DNA of 64,000 bases from an uncultured Gemmatimonadales bacterium (GCA_947259405.1 CAMYLY010000007.1:1-64000); one strand, 5' to 3'. Numbered from the stretch's first letter, positions 1 through 8,065 are shown. Made by a program: numbers and translations. Notes: a model not told the origin generated them from the letters alone.

Positions 1-2
1 CC

Positions 3-245
3 CTCTTCGAGGACAACGCGCGCCGGATCGACAGAATGGATGTGGCCGCCGGCAGCCTGGTCAAGGCGTTGATCATGGAACTGGAACGCCGGCGCACGTA
101 CCTGCGCCTGCACGAGCCCGAAGCCGGCGCGCACAGGGTCGGTTACACCCTCGCCCAGGGCGACCGCCGTCAGGTACTCCGTCTCGCCCGCGCGCTCGGC
201 TTCGCCAATGCAACCGACACCACGCTCGAGGTGGGGGATGCCTAG
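3..245 (+). CDS. C-terminal part of an unrecognised protein (cut by window edge)
   Basis: An open frame enters from the left edge and ends at a TAG at 243-245, giving at least 80 residues. The visible part is Arg/Leu/Glu-rich and probably helical, with no motif I recognise. Its last codons overlap the start of the next gene, which begins at 238 behind a GAGGTGGGGG sequence, so the two are probably co-transcribed and translationally coupled. The function is unknown. Confidence 0.5.
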   Translation, partial: LFEDNARRIDRMDVAAGSLVKALIMELERRRTYLRLHEPEAGAHRVGYTLAQGDRRQVLRLARALGFANATDTTLEVGDA

Positions 246-960
246 GGCCATTGGCGCCGCAATCCTCGCCGGCTTCGTCATCGTCATCCTCCTCAACACG
301 ACATGGAGGAATCAACGGAAGATCGCCAACGCGAATGCCGCGGCCGCCCATCTCGAGCACGAACGCGACTCACTGGTGCGCCAAGTCGCGATCCGCGAGA
401 CGCAACAATCGGCCCTCATCAGTGAGCGCCGAACATACGAGACCCAGATCGCGGATCTACGTGCATCGGTGTCCCAACTCGAACGCCGACGCGCCGAGGA
501 ACAATTCACGATACGACGGATCCGCACCACGGGCGCGCTCCAACACCATCTGCGCACCGTCTTCCCGGAACTCGGTGACTCGGCGTGGGGCATCACCACC
601 GTCCCACTGCACAATGGCGATACGGTGGGGCTCGAGTACCTCATGGTCCCCGCGTGGTTCGCCGAGGTGTTTGCAATCGATCGCGCGAACGCACGGTCGT
701 GGGAAGCGCAACGCGACCGCCTGCTCGAGACCGACTCGCTCAGAGTCGTGATCGCCGCCTTGCAGGATTCGGTGACCGTTCTCGAAGCCTCGAATGGCGC
801 CGCGTATGCGAGCGGCTATCGGTCGGCGCATATCGCCTACGACCAACTCAATCGCCGCTACGTCGCCGAGCTCCGGAAGCCGCAGCTCCGAATCGCGCCC
901 GTCATTGGCATTCTGGGCGCCGTGGGTGTGGGTCTGGTGGTGGGGCGCGTACTCCCATGA
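238..960 (+). CDS. Membrane-anchored coiled-coil protein of unknown function
   Basis: The protein is about 240 residues. I chose the ATG at 238 because GAGGTGGGGG lies just upstream; an earlier in-frame ATG at 208 has no such site. Residues 4-21 form a hydrophobic N-terminal segment (AIGAAILAGFVIVILL). A long Glu/Arg/Gln-rich coiled-coil region follows to about residue 95, with heptad-like spacing. The C-terminus ends in a second hydrophobic, glycine-rich segment (VIGILGAVGVGLVVGRVL). This predicts a protein tethered at both ends with a soluble middle part. The gene overlaps the preceding gene by 8 bases. I do not recognise the family; spanin-like or cell-envelope scaffold roles are possible but unsupported. 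Confidence 0.7.
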   Translation: MPRAIGAAILAGFVIVILLNTTWRNQRKIANANAAAAHLEHERDSLVRQVAIRETQQSALISERRTYETQIADLRASVSQLERRRAEEQFTIRRIRTTGALQHHLRTVFPELGDSAWGITTVPLHNGDTVGLEYLMVPAWFAEVFAIDRANARSWEAQRDRLLETDSLRVVIAALQDSVTVLEASNGAAYASGYRSAHIAYDQLNRRYVAELRKPQLRIAPVIGILGAVGVGLVVGRVLP

Positions 961-1078
961 CGGGCGGACAAGCGGACGGGCGGACCGTCGGACCAACACC
1001 GCGCGGCGTGACAACGCCACAAAGGCCGCGGCGCCATCTAAGGCCAAGCCCACGAGCGAGTTACGCAAACAAAGACGC

Positions 1079-1306
1079 CTTTTCGGCACGTCGTCCCGAA
1101 GCTTCGGTAGGCCGTCCCGAAGCTCCGTCACGCCGTACCCAAGCTTCGCCACGCCGTACCCGACGTTCGGCACGTCATGCCGGACCTTCGGCACGTCACA
1201 CCCGAGCTTCGGCACACCCTGCCCGACGTTCGGCACGCCATGCCGGAGTGTCGGCACGCGGCGCCGGACGTTCGGCATCACGTACCGAAGCTTCGACACA
1301 CCTGTC
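1079..1306 (+). repeat. Degenerate 21-bp tandem repeat with palindromic core
   Basis: About ten to eleven consecutive 21-bp units lie between the two neighbouring genes. The unit reads roughly CACGYCRTRCCCGAMSTTCGG. Many units contain the perfect 12-bp palindrome CCGAAGCTTCGG or a variant such as CCGACGTTCGG. The array fills most of the 377-bp gap before the Fn3 gene. Because 21 is a multiple of three, all frames stay open through it, which produces spurious long open frames on both strands. Confidence 0.85.
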
Positions 1307-1337
1307 CCAGAGTCCCCCACCCAACAAGGAGGTCACG

Positions 1338-1943
1338 ATGGCCCGCTTCCCAGAAGCCGAACCCGAGATCGCAGCGCTTGCCGCACTCGTCGTCGAAGGG
1401 CTCGGCAAGGCCGAAACCGACTTTCCGGCGCCCCCGGTGCCGGCTCCCGACCTGCAGGCCAAGCTCGAGGCGTATGCCGCCGCGCGCGCGGCCACGGTCT
1501 TGGCCGAAACCGCCTTCCGCGAACAACACGCGATCAAGGACGAAACGCTGGACGACTTGGTCGACGGCATGAAAGCCGACTTGCGGTACGCCGAGATCAC
1601 CGTCCGCGATCGCCCGGAGAAACTCAGCCAACTCGGTTGGGCCGGCCGGCGGGGCGGATCCAAGCTCGTCAGCCCCGGCGAAGTGCGGAACATCAGCATC
1701 GCCGCCGAAGGCGATACGTGGGCCGTGCTCCGCTGGAAGCAACCGGTCGACGGCGGCAAGCCCGCGTTCTACAAGATCCAACGCCAGTCGGACGGCGCAC
1801 CGTGGGAAGACGCCGGCACGTCGACTAACACCGAGCAGTTGATGAGCAACCAACCGCGCGGCGTCGAGATCCACTTCCGCGTGAGCGCGGTCAACAAGGC
1901 GGGCGAGGGCGCGCCGAGTGCGACCGTGACGATGGTTTTGTAG
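1338..1943 (+). CDS. Fibronectin type III domain protein
   Basis: This is a 201-residue protein. The ATG at 1338 is fixed by a near-perfect AAGGAGGT at 1326-1333. The first 110 residues are Ala/Glu-rich and helical. The C-terminal part, about residues 112-200, has the layout of a single Fn3 fold: a PGEVRNISI strand, LRWKQPVDGGKP, a YKIQRQ strand and a final VSAVNKAGEGAPS. There is no signal peptide or membrane segment. Fn3 domains usually mediate protein binding; the partner is unknown. The open frame extends far upstream in the same phase, but only through the 21-bp repeats, so the internal ATG with the ribosome site is the credible start. Confidence 0.8.
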   Translation: MARFPEAEPEIAALAALVVEGLGKAETDFPAPPVPAPDLQAKLEAYAAARAATVLAETAFREQHAIKDETLDDLVDGMKADLRYAEITVRDRPEKLSQLGWAGRRGGSKLVSPGEVRNISIAAEGDTWAVLRWKQPVDGGKPAFYKIQRQSDGAPWEDAGTSTNTEQLMSNQPRGVEIHFRVSAVNKAGEGAPSATVTMVL

Positions 1944-2027
1944 CCTCACCCCCGGCCAACTTCGCGGTAGGATCGGGAATGGTCGTGCCCCCTCTCCACA
2001 CAGTGGAGAGGGGGACAGGGGGTGAGG
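1944..2027 (+). repeat. 84-bp inverted-repeat element (R1 family), copy 1
   Basis: The unit begins CCTCACCCCC and ends GGGGGTGAGG, so its ends are 10-bp perfect inverted repeats. It contains an internal hairpin, CCCCCTCTCC-ACACAGT-GGAGAGGGGG. A second unit of exactly the same length lies at 2491-2574, and the right half (from CGTGCCCCCTCTCC on) is identical between them. Read on the minus strand it encodes the PLSPSPLCGEG-type peptide. I see no target-site duplication. Confidence 0.85.
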
Positions 2028-2071
2028 CTCCAGCGGCGGCTTAAGCCGTCGAAACCCCAGGGAGAGACGAT

Positions 2072-2572
2072 ATGAATTTGAGAAACACCTCCATCTGGCT
2101 CCCCAGTGCTCTGTCACTCGCAATCGTCGCGACCATCGTCGCACTCGCTGTCGCGGCGGAGTTGCCGGCGTTGTCCGACTCCCGTCATCAGTGGACGCCG
2201 TTCGTGTTCACCTACTTGGGCGTGACGCTGTACATGCTACAAAAGGCCAAGCGCCACCGCGCGGAATTCGACGCGCGCTATCTGCCCGACTACTGCTATC
2301 GCGCGGCACAGGCCGCCGTCTACCTGTACGTCGTCATGACGCTGATCGCGCGCGGGCACGCGCGTGAGTTCGCCTCATGGCCGCCAAGTGTGGTTGGCTT
2401 GTTTGTAGGGTTGTTTATCGAGCAGGTAGAAGACGCGGTGCAGGGTATTGGGCTGCGATTGGCGGGAGCGGTGGCGATGGTGTTCCCGAGCCTCACCCCC
2501 GGCCACGATCGCGGCCAGATGGTGTCTCCTCGTGCCCCCTCTCCACACAGTGGAGAGGGGGACAGGGGGTGA
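2072..2572 (+). CDS. Small multi-pass membrane protein of unknown function
   Basis: The predicted product is 166 residues, with ATG at 2072 behind GGGAGAG. Hydrophobic segments at about residues 9-27, 42-54, 78-92 and 104-117 suggest three or four membrane passes. The last 27 or so codons run through the second 84-bp repeat element (2491-2574), so the C-terminal PSLTPGHD... tail is repeat-derived. The native gene probably ended elsewhere and was fused to the element by its insertion. I do not recognise the family. Confidence 0.65.
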   Translation: MNLRNTSIWLPSALSLAIVATIVALAVAAELPALSDSRHQWTPFVFTYLGVTLYMLQKAKRHRAEFDARYLPDYCYRAAQAAVYLYVVMTLIARGHAREFASWPPSVVGLFVGLFIEQVEDAVQGIGLRLAGAVAMVFPSLTPGHDRGQMVSPRAPSPHSGEGDRG

Positions 2573-2574
2573 GG
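2491..2574 (+). repeat. 84-bp inverted-repeat element (R1 family), copy 2
   Basis: It has the same length, ends and internal hairpin as the copy at 1944-2027 and the same orientation. The left half has diverged and the right half is identical. It supplies the 3' end of the upstream membrane-protein reading frame and abuts the convergent gene ending at 2582. Confidence 0.85.
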
Positions 2575-2581
2575 TATGCCG

Positions 2582-2884
2582 TTAGCCGCGGAACCAGAGC
2601 CCCAGGATCGGGATGAGGACCATGGCCCACGCGCCGAACATCCAACGGGTCTGGGCGTTGATCCGCCGTTCGATCGTCGTTTCCAACTGGGCAAAGCGGG
2701 TCTCGAACTCGGCAAAGCGCCGGTCGAGGTGCGCTTCGAACCGCTGGAAGTTCTGCTCGTTGAGGTCCCGCAAGTCCGATCGATACGTGGCATCCACTTG
2801 GTTAAACCATTCCACGAGCTCGTTGGCGATCTCGTCGCCAAGACGCTCGTAAAAAGCCTTCGACAGCTTTGCCGTGACCGGCAT
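2582..2884 (-). CDS. Short coiled-coil protein with C-terminal membrane anchor
   Basis: This is a 100-residue protein starting MPVTAKLSKAFYERLGDE. I chose the start at 2884 because AGGAGT lies about 6 bases upstream; an earlier ATG at 2917 has no site. The N-terminal two thirds are acidic and amphipathic (ANELVEWFNQVD, then FEAHLDRRFAEFETRFAQLE), and a hydrophobic C-terminal segment (WMFGAWAMVLIPILGLWF) anchors it. This layout matches the small DUF1640-like coiled-coil families seen in many bacteria. The function is unknown. Confidence 0.75.
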   Translation of the reverse strand: MPVTAKLSKAFYERLGDEIANELVEWFNQVDATYRSDLRDLNEQNFQRFEAHLDRRFAEFETRFAQLETTIERRINAQTRWMFGAWAMVLIPILGLWFRG

Positions 2885-2992
2885 CGGCGGACTCCTGATT
2901 GTGGCCCGCCGCCACAATACAACCTACGCTCGGCAAGCCGAGTACCGAAAGAGCGCGAACGGGGTGCCGGGTATCGCAGGCTTCGGACAGGC

Positions 2993-3529
2993 TCACTCGA
3001 CCGGCTGTCGCTTGGCCAATTCTCGCATCAGACACCAGTGCAGCTCACGACCGAGCTGGAAGAACCCATGTGCCGAGAGGACACGATGCTGGGGAGATCC
3101 GCGGTACGACTCCGGTACGACATGACCGTCTACGACCTCGAAGGCCCCGATGATATCCTCGGGTGGGACCTCTCCCTCCGGTGTAGGCGTCCGCTGGTCG
3201 ATGATGTAGATCCATCCAGATCCTTGCTGCTGAGCCTCTGCCCGCAACGGCGGTTGGTTCGGTGCGTGGTGCGCGATGACGTGATGGAGAAAGTCGACGA
3301 ACACCGTGTTACGGGCGAAGTTTTCCGACGTGATTTGATCGTCTTTTCCCAACAGGTGGGAGAGTCTGCCGACGATGGCTTCCGGAATGAGGCCGCCTTG
3401 GCGGGTTGCTTGCTCCGGTGGGACGATCGTGACGAGGTCGGTGATGCCTTCAGGCAGGTCGACGCGGTAGACATAGATCGGCGCAACGGAATCGCCCCAG
3501 GGAGATACTTCGTTGCTTGGGTCCTGCAT
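2993..3529 (-). CDS. Hypothetical protein
   Basis: This is a 178-residue, soluble-looking, acidic protein with no signal peptide or membrane segment. GTG at 3532 and ATG at 3529 are adjacent possible starts, and neither has a clear ribosome site. Coding character is good and the frame is clear of overlaps with its neighbours. I recognise no motif. It is followed on the same strand by the coiled-coil gene (2884-2582). Confidence 0.55.
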   Translation of the reverse strand: MQDPSNEVSPWGDSVAPIYVYRVDLPEGITDLVTIVPPEQATRQGGLIPEAIVGRLSHLLGKDDQITSENFARNTVFVDFLHHVIAHHAPNQPPLRAEAQQQGSGWIYIIDQRTPTPEGEVPPEDIIGAFEVVDGHVVPESYRGSPQHRVLSAHGFFQLGRELHWCLMRELAKRQPVE

Positions 3530-3580
3530 CACGCGGTCATGTTCGCGGTGTCTGCGTCATCCGGCGATAAGAAGCCCCGC

Positions 3581-4771
3581 TCAGGTGGCTGCGGGATCCG
3601 CCACGCCGTACCGCACGATCTGCGGGACATCGAACTCCCCGAGCTCCATGCCCCAGACCTGGAATCCTCGCGCAAACATCATGGTGAACCCCTTCGGCAG
3701 TTCGACGGTCCCAAGTGGACTCCCGTCGTTGGCGATGATCCGCCACGTGACGGCAGGTTCGCCGAGTTCCTCCGCTCGCAACCAGAGGCGGCCATCGTGC
3801 CCGACGAGGAGGGCGCTGACCGGCGGGTGGTACTCGGGGAGGTACAGGCCTTCGCGGGCCCAGCGTTCTGCATTGGCCGGCGTGACCCGCCCGCGGAGAA
3901 AATCCGAGTTCGCGAACTCGTCGACGATGCTGTCGACCATCTCGGTGCGAAGAGGCACGGGCTCATACGCATAGGCCCGATCGAACACGGTGTCACCGCG
4001 GATACGCCACGAAGTGACGGTGAACGTCGGAGCTGCGCCCTCGGGCGCCGAGTCGAACCTGATGCGTGTAGCGGTCGCGTCGTACCTGGAGATACTCAGG
4101 TGTTCCGAATCGCTGAACGGCTGACGCCGGTACGTACCAAAGGTGCGGTTCTCTCGATCGGCGATCTCCCATATGGAATGACCAAACGAGCGCCATGCGA
4201 TGGTGTCTCGTACGTTGCCGGCGGTGTCCATCGTCGCGATGTAGCTCTCGGTCATTTCGCCGCTCGCGACCAGGTGTGCCGGTGCACCCGGGCTGCCGAC
4301 AATGGTGCCATCGGGCAGGCGGCTCGATGGCCGGACCGGATATTCGGTCGGTGCATCGGTCAGCTTCAGGGGAATACGTTCGGACCCGAGAAAGTCACCC
4401 TCGAGGTCGAAGTAGGAGAAGCGGTACTGCCCGCGGTCCAGAATCCAGAGGGTGTCGCCGACGATGGCCATTCTGCCGATCTGGTCGAACTCGCCTGGGC
4501 CCTGCCCGTGTCTGCCGATGGTCCGTATGAACGCGCCGGACTGGTCGTGCATACGGATTTCACTTTGCTGAGAATGCCCGGTGTAGATCGTGCCGTCGGG
4601 GCCGACCTGGAGTTCACGGAACCACGTGAAGGCGGTTTCGGCGTCGTCCGGGCTTCCGATGCGCAGCTCCTCGGTCGCCAGCATCTCGGCCGCATCGAAA
4701 CCGTCACCGTCAGCGGCTGGCCCGGTGCACGCAATGCTCGCGATGAGAGGCAACATAGTAAGGCGACGCAC
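3581..4771 (-). CDS. Six-bladed beta-propeller lipoprotein
   Basis: This is a 396-residue protein. The GTG at 4771 is supported by AGGGGGA upstream; an in-frame ATG at 4756 is the alternative. The N-terminus (LPLIASIAC) is a lipoprotein signal with the acceptor Cys near residue 15. The body shows propeller-like repeats: FRELQVGPDGTIYTG, RTIGRHGQGPGEF, IGRMAIVGDTLWILD, and VGHDGRLWLRAEE near the end. The RHGQGPGEF motif is typical of the BF2222/NHL-like 6-bladed propeller family. Such proteins are exported and usually bind ligands or partners; no catalytic residues are evident. Confidence 0.75.
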   Translation of the reverse strand: MRRLTMLPLIASIACTGPAADGDGFDAAEMLATEELRIGSPDDAETAFTWFRELQVGPDGTIYTGHSQQSEIRMHDQSGAFIRTIGRHGQGPGEFDQIGRMAIVGDTLWILDRGQYRFSYFDLEGDFLGSERIPLKLTDAPTEYPVRPSSRLPDGTIVGSPGAPAHLVASGEMTESYIATMDTAGNVRDTIAWRSFGHSIWEIADRENRTFGTYRRQPFSDSEHLSISRYDATATRIRFDSAPEGAAPTFTVTSWRIRGDTVFDRAYAYEPVPLRTEMVDSIVDEFANSDFLRGRVTPANAERWAREGLYLPEYHPPVSALLVGHDGRLWLRAEELGEPAVTWRIIANDGSPLGTVELPKGFTMMFARGFQVWGMELGEFDVPQIVRYGVADPAAT

Positions 4772-4855
4772 GTGGTCCCCCTGTTGGGTCTTACCTCAAC
4801 TACGCTCCGGGGCACGAAGATGGCAATGCACGTGTCGCCGGGAGCGTGCCCCGCG

Positions 4856-5518
4856 TCAACAGGAGATGTTGACCTGCCATTCGCACATGCGTTTGTCCTC
4901 GTATCGGACGAGCCGATGGCCTGTGTCCGTCACTGCGAAGAAGTACCAACGCAGCGCCCAGATCCGCATACCGTGACCGTCGGCGCTGCTGCTCATGCTC
5001 GCCCAGACCCTGAGGGTGTCGTTCGCGATCCGATCAACCCGCTGCACCTTCATGGAGGGGCGGTCATAGGTGCCGAGCGAATCAACGAACTCGGTGAGCA
5101 ACGCCTGCCGCAGATACCGTGTGATGTGCACGGTGTCCGGCAACGACGAATCGAATGTTGGCATGTAGTCGATCCAATCGGACGGCGGAAGCCGATTCTC
5201 GCGGGACGGCAAGCCGCTCTGCACGATGGCCCGTTCGCGGATGACCCACGGGCCCAGCGGATGTGTCCACATGACCGAGAAGAGGCGGGTACTCGTCCAG
5301 ACGGTGCCGGTCGAGTCGACGCCCGCTCGGGTGACTGTGTAGTAGGTGCCCCAGTTCTCGAAAATGTCCGCAAACGGTCCGTCGATCTCGATCGACGCCG
5401 ACTCGAGCGCTGTTCCCGAATCCGCCTGCAACACGAACGTGCGCAGCGTGTCCGGGGCGGCACGTTGGGCAAGGGCAGGGGACGTGAAGAGCAGGAGCAG
5501 CGCGGTGCTTCGAATCAT
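4856..5518 (-). CDS. Secreted protein of unknown function
   Basis: This is a 220-residue protein with a classical signal peptide (MIRSTALLLLFTSPALAQ, cleavage after ALA-Q). The mature start, LRTFVLQADSGTALESASIEI, resembles the first strands of carboxypeptidase-regulatory-like domains, but the rest does not let me confirm that. It ends with two cysteines (MCEWQVNISC). The upstream GGGGAAGGG is an acceptable ribosome site. It lies 84 bases upstream of the propeller lipoprotein on the same strand. Confidence 0.6.
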   Translation of the reverse strand: MIRSTALLLLFTSPALAQRAAPDTLRTFVLQADSGTALESASIEIDGPFADIFENWGTYYTVTRAGVDSTGTVWTSTRLFSVMWTHPLGPWVIRERAIVQSGLPSRENRLPPSDWIDYMPTFDSSLPDTVHITRYLRQALLTEFVDSLGTYDRPSMKVQRVDRIANDTLRVWASMSSSADGHGMRIWALRWYFFAVTDTGHRLVRYEDKRMCEWQVNISC

Positions 5519-5547
5519 GGCGGCCCTTCCCCTTGGCGAGCGTGGGT

Positions 5548-5940
5548 CTATGGCGCGAGCAATGCGGCGGCCGGCGCGGGACCTGCGTCCACAAGTCGTT
5601 TTGACACCGGATCGATCCGAAGGTTCAACCCCTCCAATGACCGCGCACCCAAGAGCACCAGGTCGCCCGACTCACCGAAGACCACGTCATCCGTGGCCCG
5701 CTTGCCAACGGCGTGCACAAAGGCCGGCCCAGTCCAGCGCTCGAGGACCGTGCCGTCGGCTTGCCGGAACTGCCACTGGGCGTACCGCTCGATACCGAGT
5801 GACTCCAGCACCTCGGCCGGAATCCACGAGAGCTCGGCACCCGTATCGACAAGTACGGATTGCAGCGTGCGGCGTTCTCCGGGACGCGCCGGATTCTCGA
5901 TAGCGATATCGATGCGAAAGGTCTCCATGTCGTCGGTCAT
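5548..5940 (-). CDS. Retropepsin-like aspartic protease family protein
   Basis: This is a 130-residue protein with a GAGGAG ribosome site before the ATG at 5940. It carries the single-lobe aspartyl protease hallmarks: a catalytic-type VDTGAELSWIP at about residues 31-41, then the hydrophobic VLLGARSLEGL segment near residue 96 that corresponds to the second conserved hydrophobic-hydrophobic-Gly motif. Proteins of this size act as homodimers in the clan AA family. There is no signal peptide, so a cytoplasmic location is likely. Substrates are unknown. Confidence 0.8.
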   Translation of the reverse strand: MTDDMETFRIDIAIENPARPGERRTLQSVLVDTGAELSWIPAEVLESLGIERYAQWQFRQADGTVLERWTGPAFVHAVGKRATDDVVFGESGDLVLLGARSLEGLNLRIDPVSKRLVDAGPAPAAALLAP

Positions 5941-6037
5941 GTTAGCTCCTCAGACTCTGCCGAGTAGTACCATCTTGCGGCGGTACGTGTCAATCCGTCG
6001 CGCCTTCTGTCCCATCTGTCCCCTGAGTCCCCTCTTT

Positions 6038-6050
6038 CCCATCTTCTGAA
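6038..6050 (+). promoter_or_regulatory. CCATCTT element directly before a kinase start
   Basis: CCCATCTT ends five bases before the ATG at 6051, and there is no Shine-Dalgarno sequence. The same element occurs at the same distance before other kinase starts in this window (32040, 40722, 46369, 59711). The position fits a -10 box of a leaderless transcript; this is inference. Confidence 0.4.
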
Positions 6051-7706
6051 ATGCCTCCCGACCCCTCCATCCCCCTCCAACGCGCCCTGGCCGGCCGTTA
6101 TACGCTCGAAGGCGAACTCGGCCGCGGCGGTATGGGCATCGTGTATCTCGCCGAAGAGATCGCGCTCGAGCGCAAGGTCGCCCTCAAGGTGTTGCCGCCC
6201 GTGGTCGCGGCATCTCGCCGTCGTCGCGAGCGACTGCTCCGCGAAGCACGGACCGCCGCCAAGCTGTCGCATCCCAACATCGTGCCCATCCTCGCGGCCG
6301 ACGAAGTGGACGAGTTCGTGTTCTTCACGATGGCGTACGTGGAGGGAGAGACGCTCGCGCGTCGCGTGCGCGTGCGCGGGCCGCTCTCGGCCGACGAGGT
6401 TACGCATGTGTTACGTGAGGTGGCGGGTGCGGTCGCCTACGCGCACGAGCGTGGGGTGATTCACCGCGACCTCAAAGCGGAGAACATCATCCTGGAGCAT
6501 GCCACGGGTCGCGCGCTGGTGATGGACTTCGGTATCGCGCGCGTCGCGAGCGAACCCGACGTGATCGACGCCGGGAAGGTTGCCGGCACCGCGCAGTACA
6601 TGAGCCCGGAGCAGGCGCAGGGGCTCGACGTGGACGAGCGGACCGACGTGTACGCGCTGGGAGTGGTGGGCTACTTCGCGTCGACGGGCCGATTGCCGTT
6701 CCAAGGGTCGACACCCAAGGAGGTGATGGAGCAGCAGATACATGCACCACCGCCGCCGCTCGTGCCCGTGACGCCGGGATTCCATGCACCGGTGGTGGCG
6801 ACCGTGGAGCGGTGTTTGGAGAAATATCCGGGCGACCGCTTCCAGAGTGCGGCCGACCTCGTCGCCCAGTTGGGCGTGCCTGGTGACGTGCCCGCGCCGC
6901 TCCGCTATCTCGTGCGTCGATATCGCGACTCCATTTATGGCAACGACGCCGTGGCCCTCCTCGGTGCACTCGCGGCGATTCAGTTGTTTGGCGCGCTCTG
7001 GGTCGGCAAGTGGGGCACGGCCGCTTTGGCCGGTGGCTTTCTCGCGCTGCTTGTCGTGGGTGCCGTCGCCTCGCTGTTACCGGTCACGCGCCGCGTGTTG
7101 CAGAACGGGTACTCGCGCTCGGACATCGTTGGCGCGCTCACGCAGGATGTCGCGACCCACAGGGAAGAGTTGGCATTTCGCTATGGGTGGCGCGCCGGAT
7201 TGGTCGAACGTCTCGCCCGTGCCGTCACGTTCGCCGGCGTCGGACTCTGGAAGAGCCGGTTCGGGGTGTGGGCGGCGAAGCTCGCGGGGGTCGGTCTCAA
7301 GCGTCGCCTTCGCAACGCCGAGTCCGACCGCGGGCCGGAAGCCATCGTCGTATCAGCCGATCGCCTGTATCAAAACCTTCCCGAAGCGGCGCGTCGGGCG
7401 CTCGGCGATCTGCCCGACATGTTGCGACGGCTGGAGCGGCAGACGATGGGGACGCGGACCTTGATCGCCGAACTCGAGGCGGGGTTGGCGAGTGGGGGTG
7501 ACGTAGCCTCCGCGTTGTCTCGAGAACGTGAGCGGATGAGCGAGACGATCGATGCGCTCGAGGCGATTCGGTTGGCGCTGGAGCGGTTGGCCGACGGTGA
7601 TGGGTCGGTTCAGGAGGTGAGTGCGGAGCTTGGCCGGGCGCGAGAGGTGGGGGATGTGGTGGATGGGGTCGTGGAGCCTGAGAGTAAGGTGTTGTCCGGG
7701 GGGTGA
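6051..7706 (+). CDS. Transmembrane serine/threonine protein kinase
   Basis: This is a 551-residue kinase. The Gly-rich loop LGRGGMGIV is at residues 23-31, the catalytic Lys is K46 (VALK), HRDLKAEN starts at 138, DFG is at 159-161 and SPEQ is in place of APE. All residues needed for catalysis are present. Two membrane segments follow at about residues 303-322 and 328-350, and a C-terminal region of about 200 residues is rich in Arg/Glu helices. It is the first of three consecutive kinase genes. There is no Shine-Dalgarno site; the start lies just after a CCATCTT element. No sensor domain outside the membrane is evident. Confidence 0.9.
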   Translation: MPPDPSIPLQRALAGRYTLEGELGRGGMGIVYLAEEIALERKVALKVLPPVVAASRRRRERLLREARTAAKLSHPNIVPILAADEVDEFVFFTMAYVEGETLARRVRVRGPLSADEVTHVLREVAGAVAYAHERGVIHRDLKAENIILEHATGRALVMDFGIARVASEPDVIDAGKVAGTAQYMSPEQAQGLDVDERTDVYALGVVGYFASTGRLPFQGSTPKEVMEQQIHAPPPPLVPVTPGFHAPVVATVERCLEKYPGDRFQSAADLVAQLGVPGDVPAPLRYLVRRYRDSIYGNDAVALLGALAAIQLFGALWVGKWGTAALAGGFLALLVVGAVASLLPVTRRVLQNGYSRSDIVGALTQDVATHREELAFRYGWRAGLVERLARAVTFAGVGLWKSRFGVWAAKLAGVGLKRRLRNAESDRGPEAIVVSADRLYQNLPEAARRALGDLPDMLRRLERQTMGTRTLIAELEAGLASGGDVASALSRERERMSETIDALEAIRLALERLADGDGSVQEVSAELGRAREVGDVVDGVVEPESKVLSGG

Positions 7707-7861
7707 GGAATACCCGGTGGTATGCTCAGTGGAGGCCGGTGACCGACATGGGTTTTGAGCCACAGGAGTTTTGTGGCACTGGAGGCCGGCGGTGTAGCGG
7801 GTTTTGGAGAGCATGCTTCTTGAGAGGAAGGGGAAGGCGGAAAAGGGAAAGGGGAAAGGGG

Positions 7862-7896
7862 AAAGCCGAGGCGGGAGAGATCCCGGCCTCGGCTTT
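7862..7896 (-). terminator. Hairpin terminator of RNA unit A
   Basis: Eleven-bp outer arms AAAGCCGAGGC/GCCTCGGCTTT enclose a GGGA...TCCC inner stem. The same hairpin with small compensated changes ends units B, C and E. A purine-rich tract at about 7826-7861 lies beyond it. Confidence 0.75.
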
Positions 7897-7981
7897 CTTG
7901 CGTGGCGGCAGATGCCACTGAAACATCGCAACTGTCTTAATCTAGCCCTCGCTCTTCGGTTCTCCAAGATGGCGCGGTGGG

Positions 7982-8065
7982 TGCCGACGGTGAGATTCGA
8001 ACGCACGCGGGCCGAAGCCCAGAAACTTGCGATGTTTCCGCGTCTGCCAATTCCGCCACGCCGGC
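7982..8065 (-). tRNA. Class II tRNA-like gene, Leu-type body, nominal anticodon CGC
   Basis: The folded body is exactly 84 nt: acceptor GCCGGCG/CGTCGGC (one G-U), Leu-type D arm GCGGAATTGGCAGACGC, anticodon stem GAAAC/GTTTC with loop ATCGCAA, variable arm GGGC-TTCG-GCCC, T loop TTCGAAT with one T-stem mismatch, and discriminator A. CCA is not encoded; CCCACC follows. By canonical numbering the anticodon is CGC (an Ala codon reader) on a Leu-like body. It could be a decayed or repurposed tRNA rather than a working one. Confidence 0.65.

Noticed and set aside
457-1320. Minus-strand frame coding seven-residue repeats (VPKLRHD-like)
   Set aside because: Produced by the 21-bp DNA repeat being a multiple of three; it runs through the real gene on the other strand and has no start signals.
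585-1337. Upstream extension of the Fn3 gene in the same frame
   Set aside because: The extension is made of the 21-bp repeats and the antisense of the upstream gene, while AAGGAGGT sits right before the internal ATG at 1338.
2576-6049. A 1157-codon open frame on the plus strand
   Set aside because: It runs antisense to five good minus-strand genes (coiled-coil, hypothetical, propeller, secreted protein, retropepsin) and has no protein-like features; long antisense frames are expected at this GC content.
7826-7864. GGAAA-rich purine tract as a possible regulatory element
   Set aside because: Low-complexity sequence next to the unit A terminator; no repeat elsewhere and no structure.
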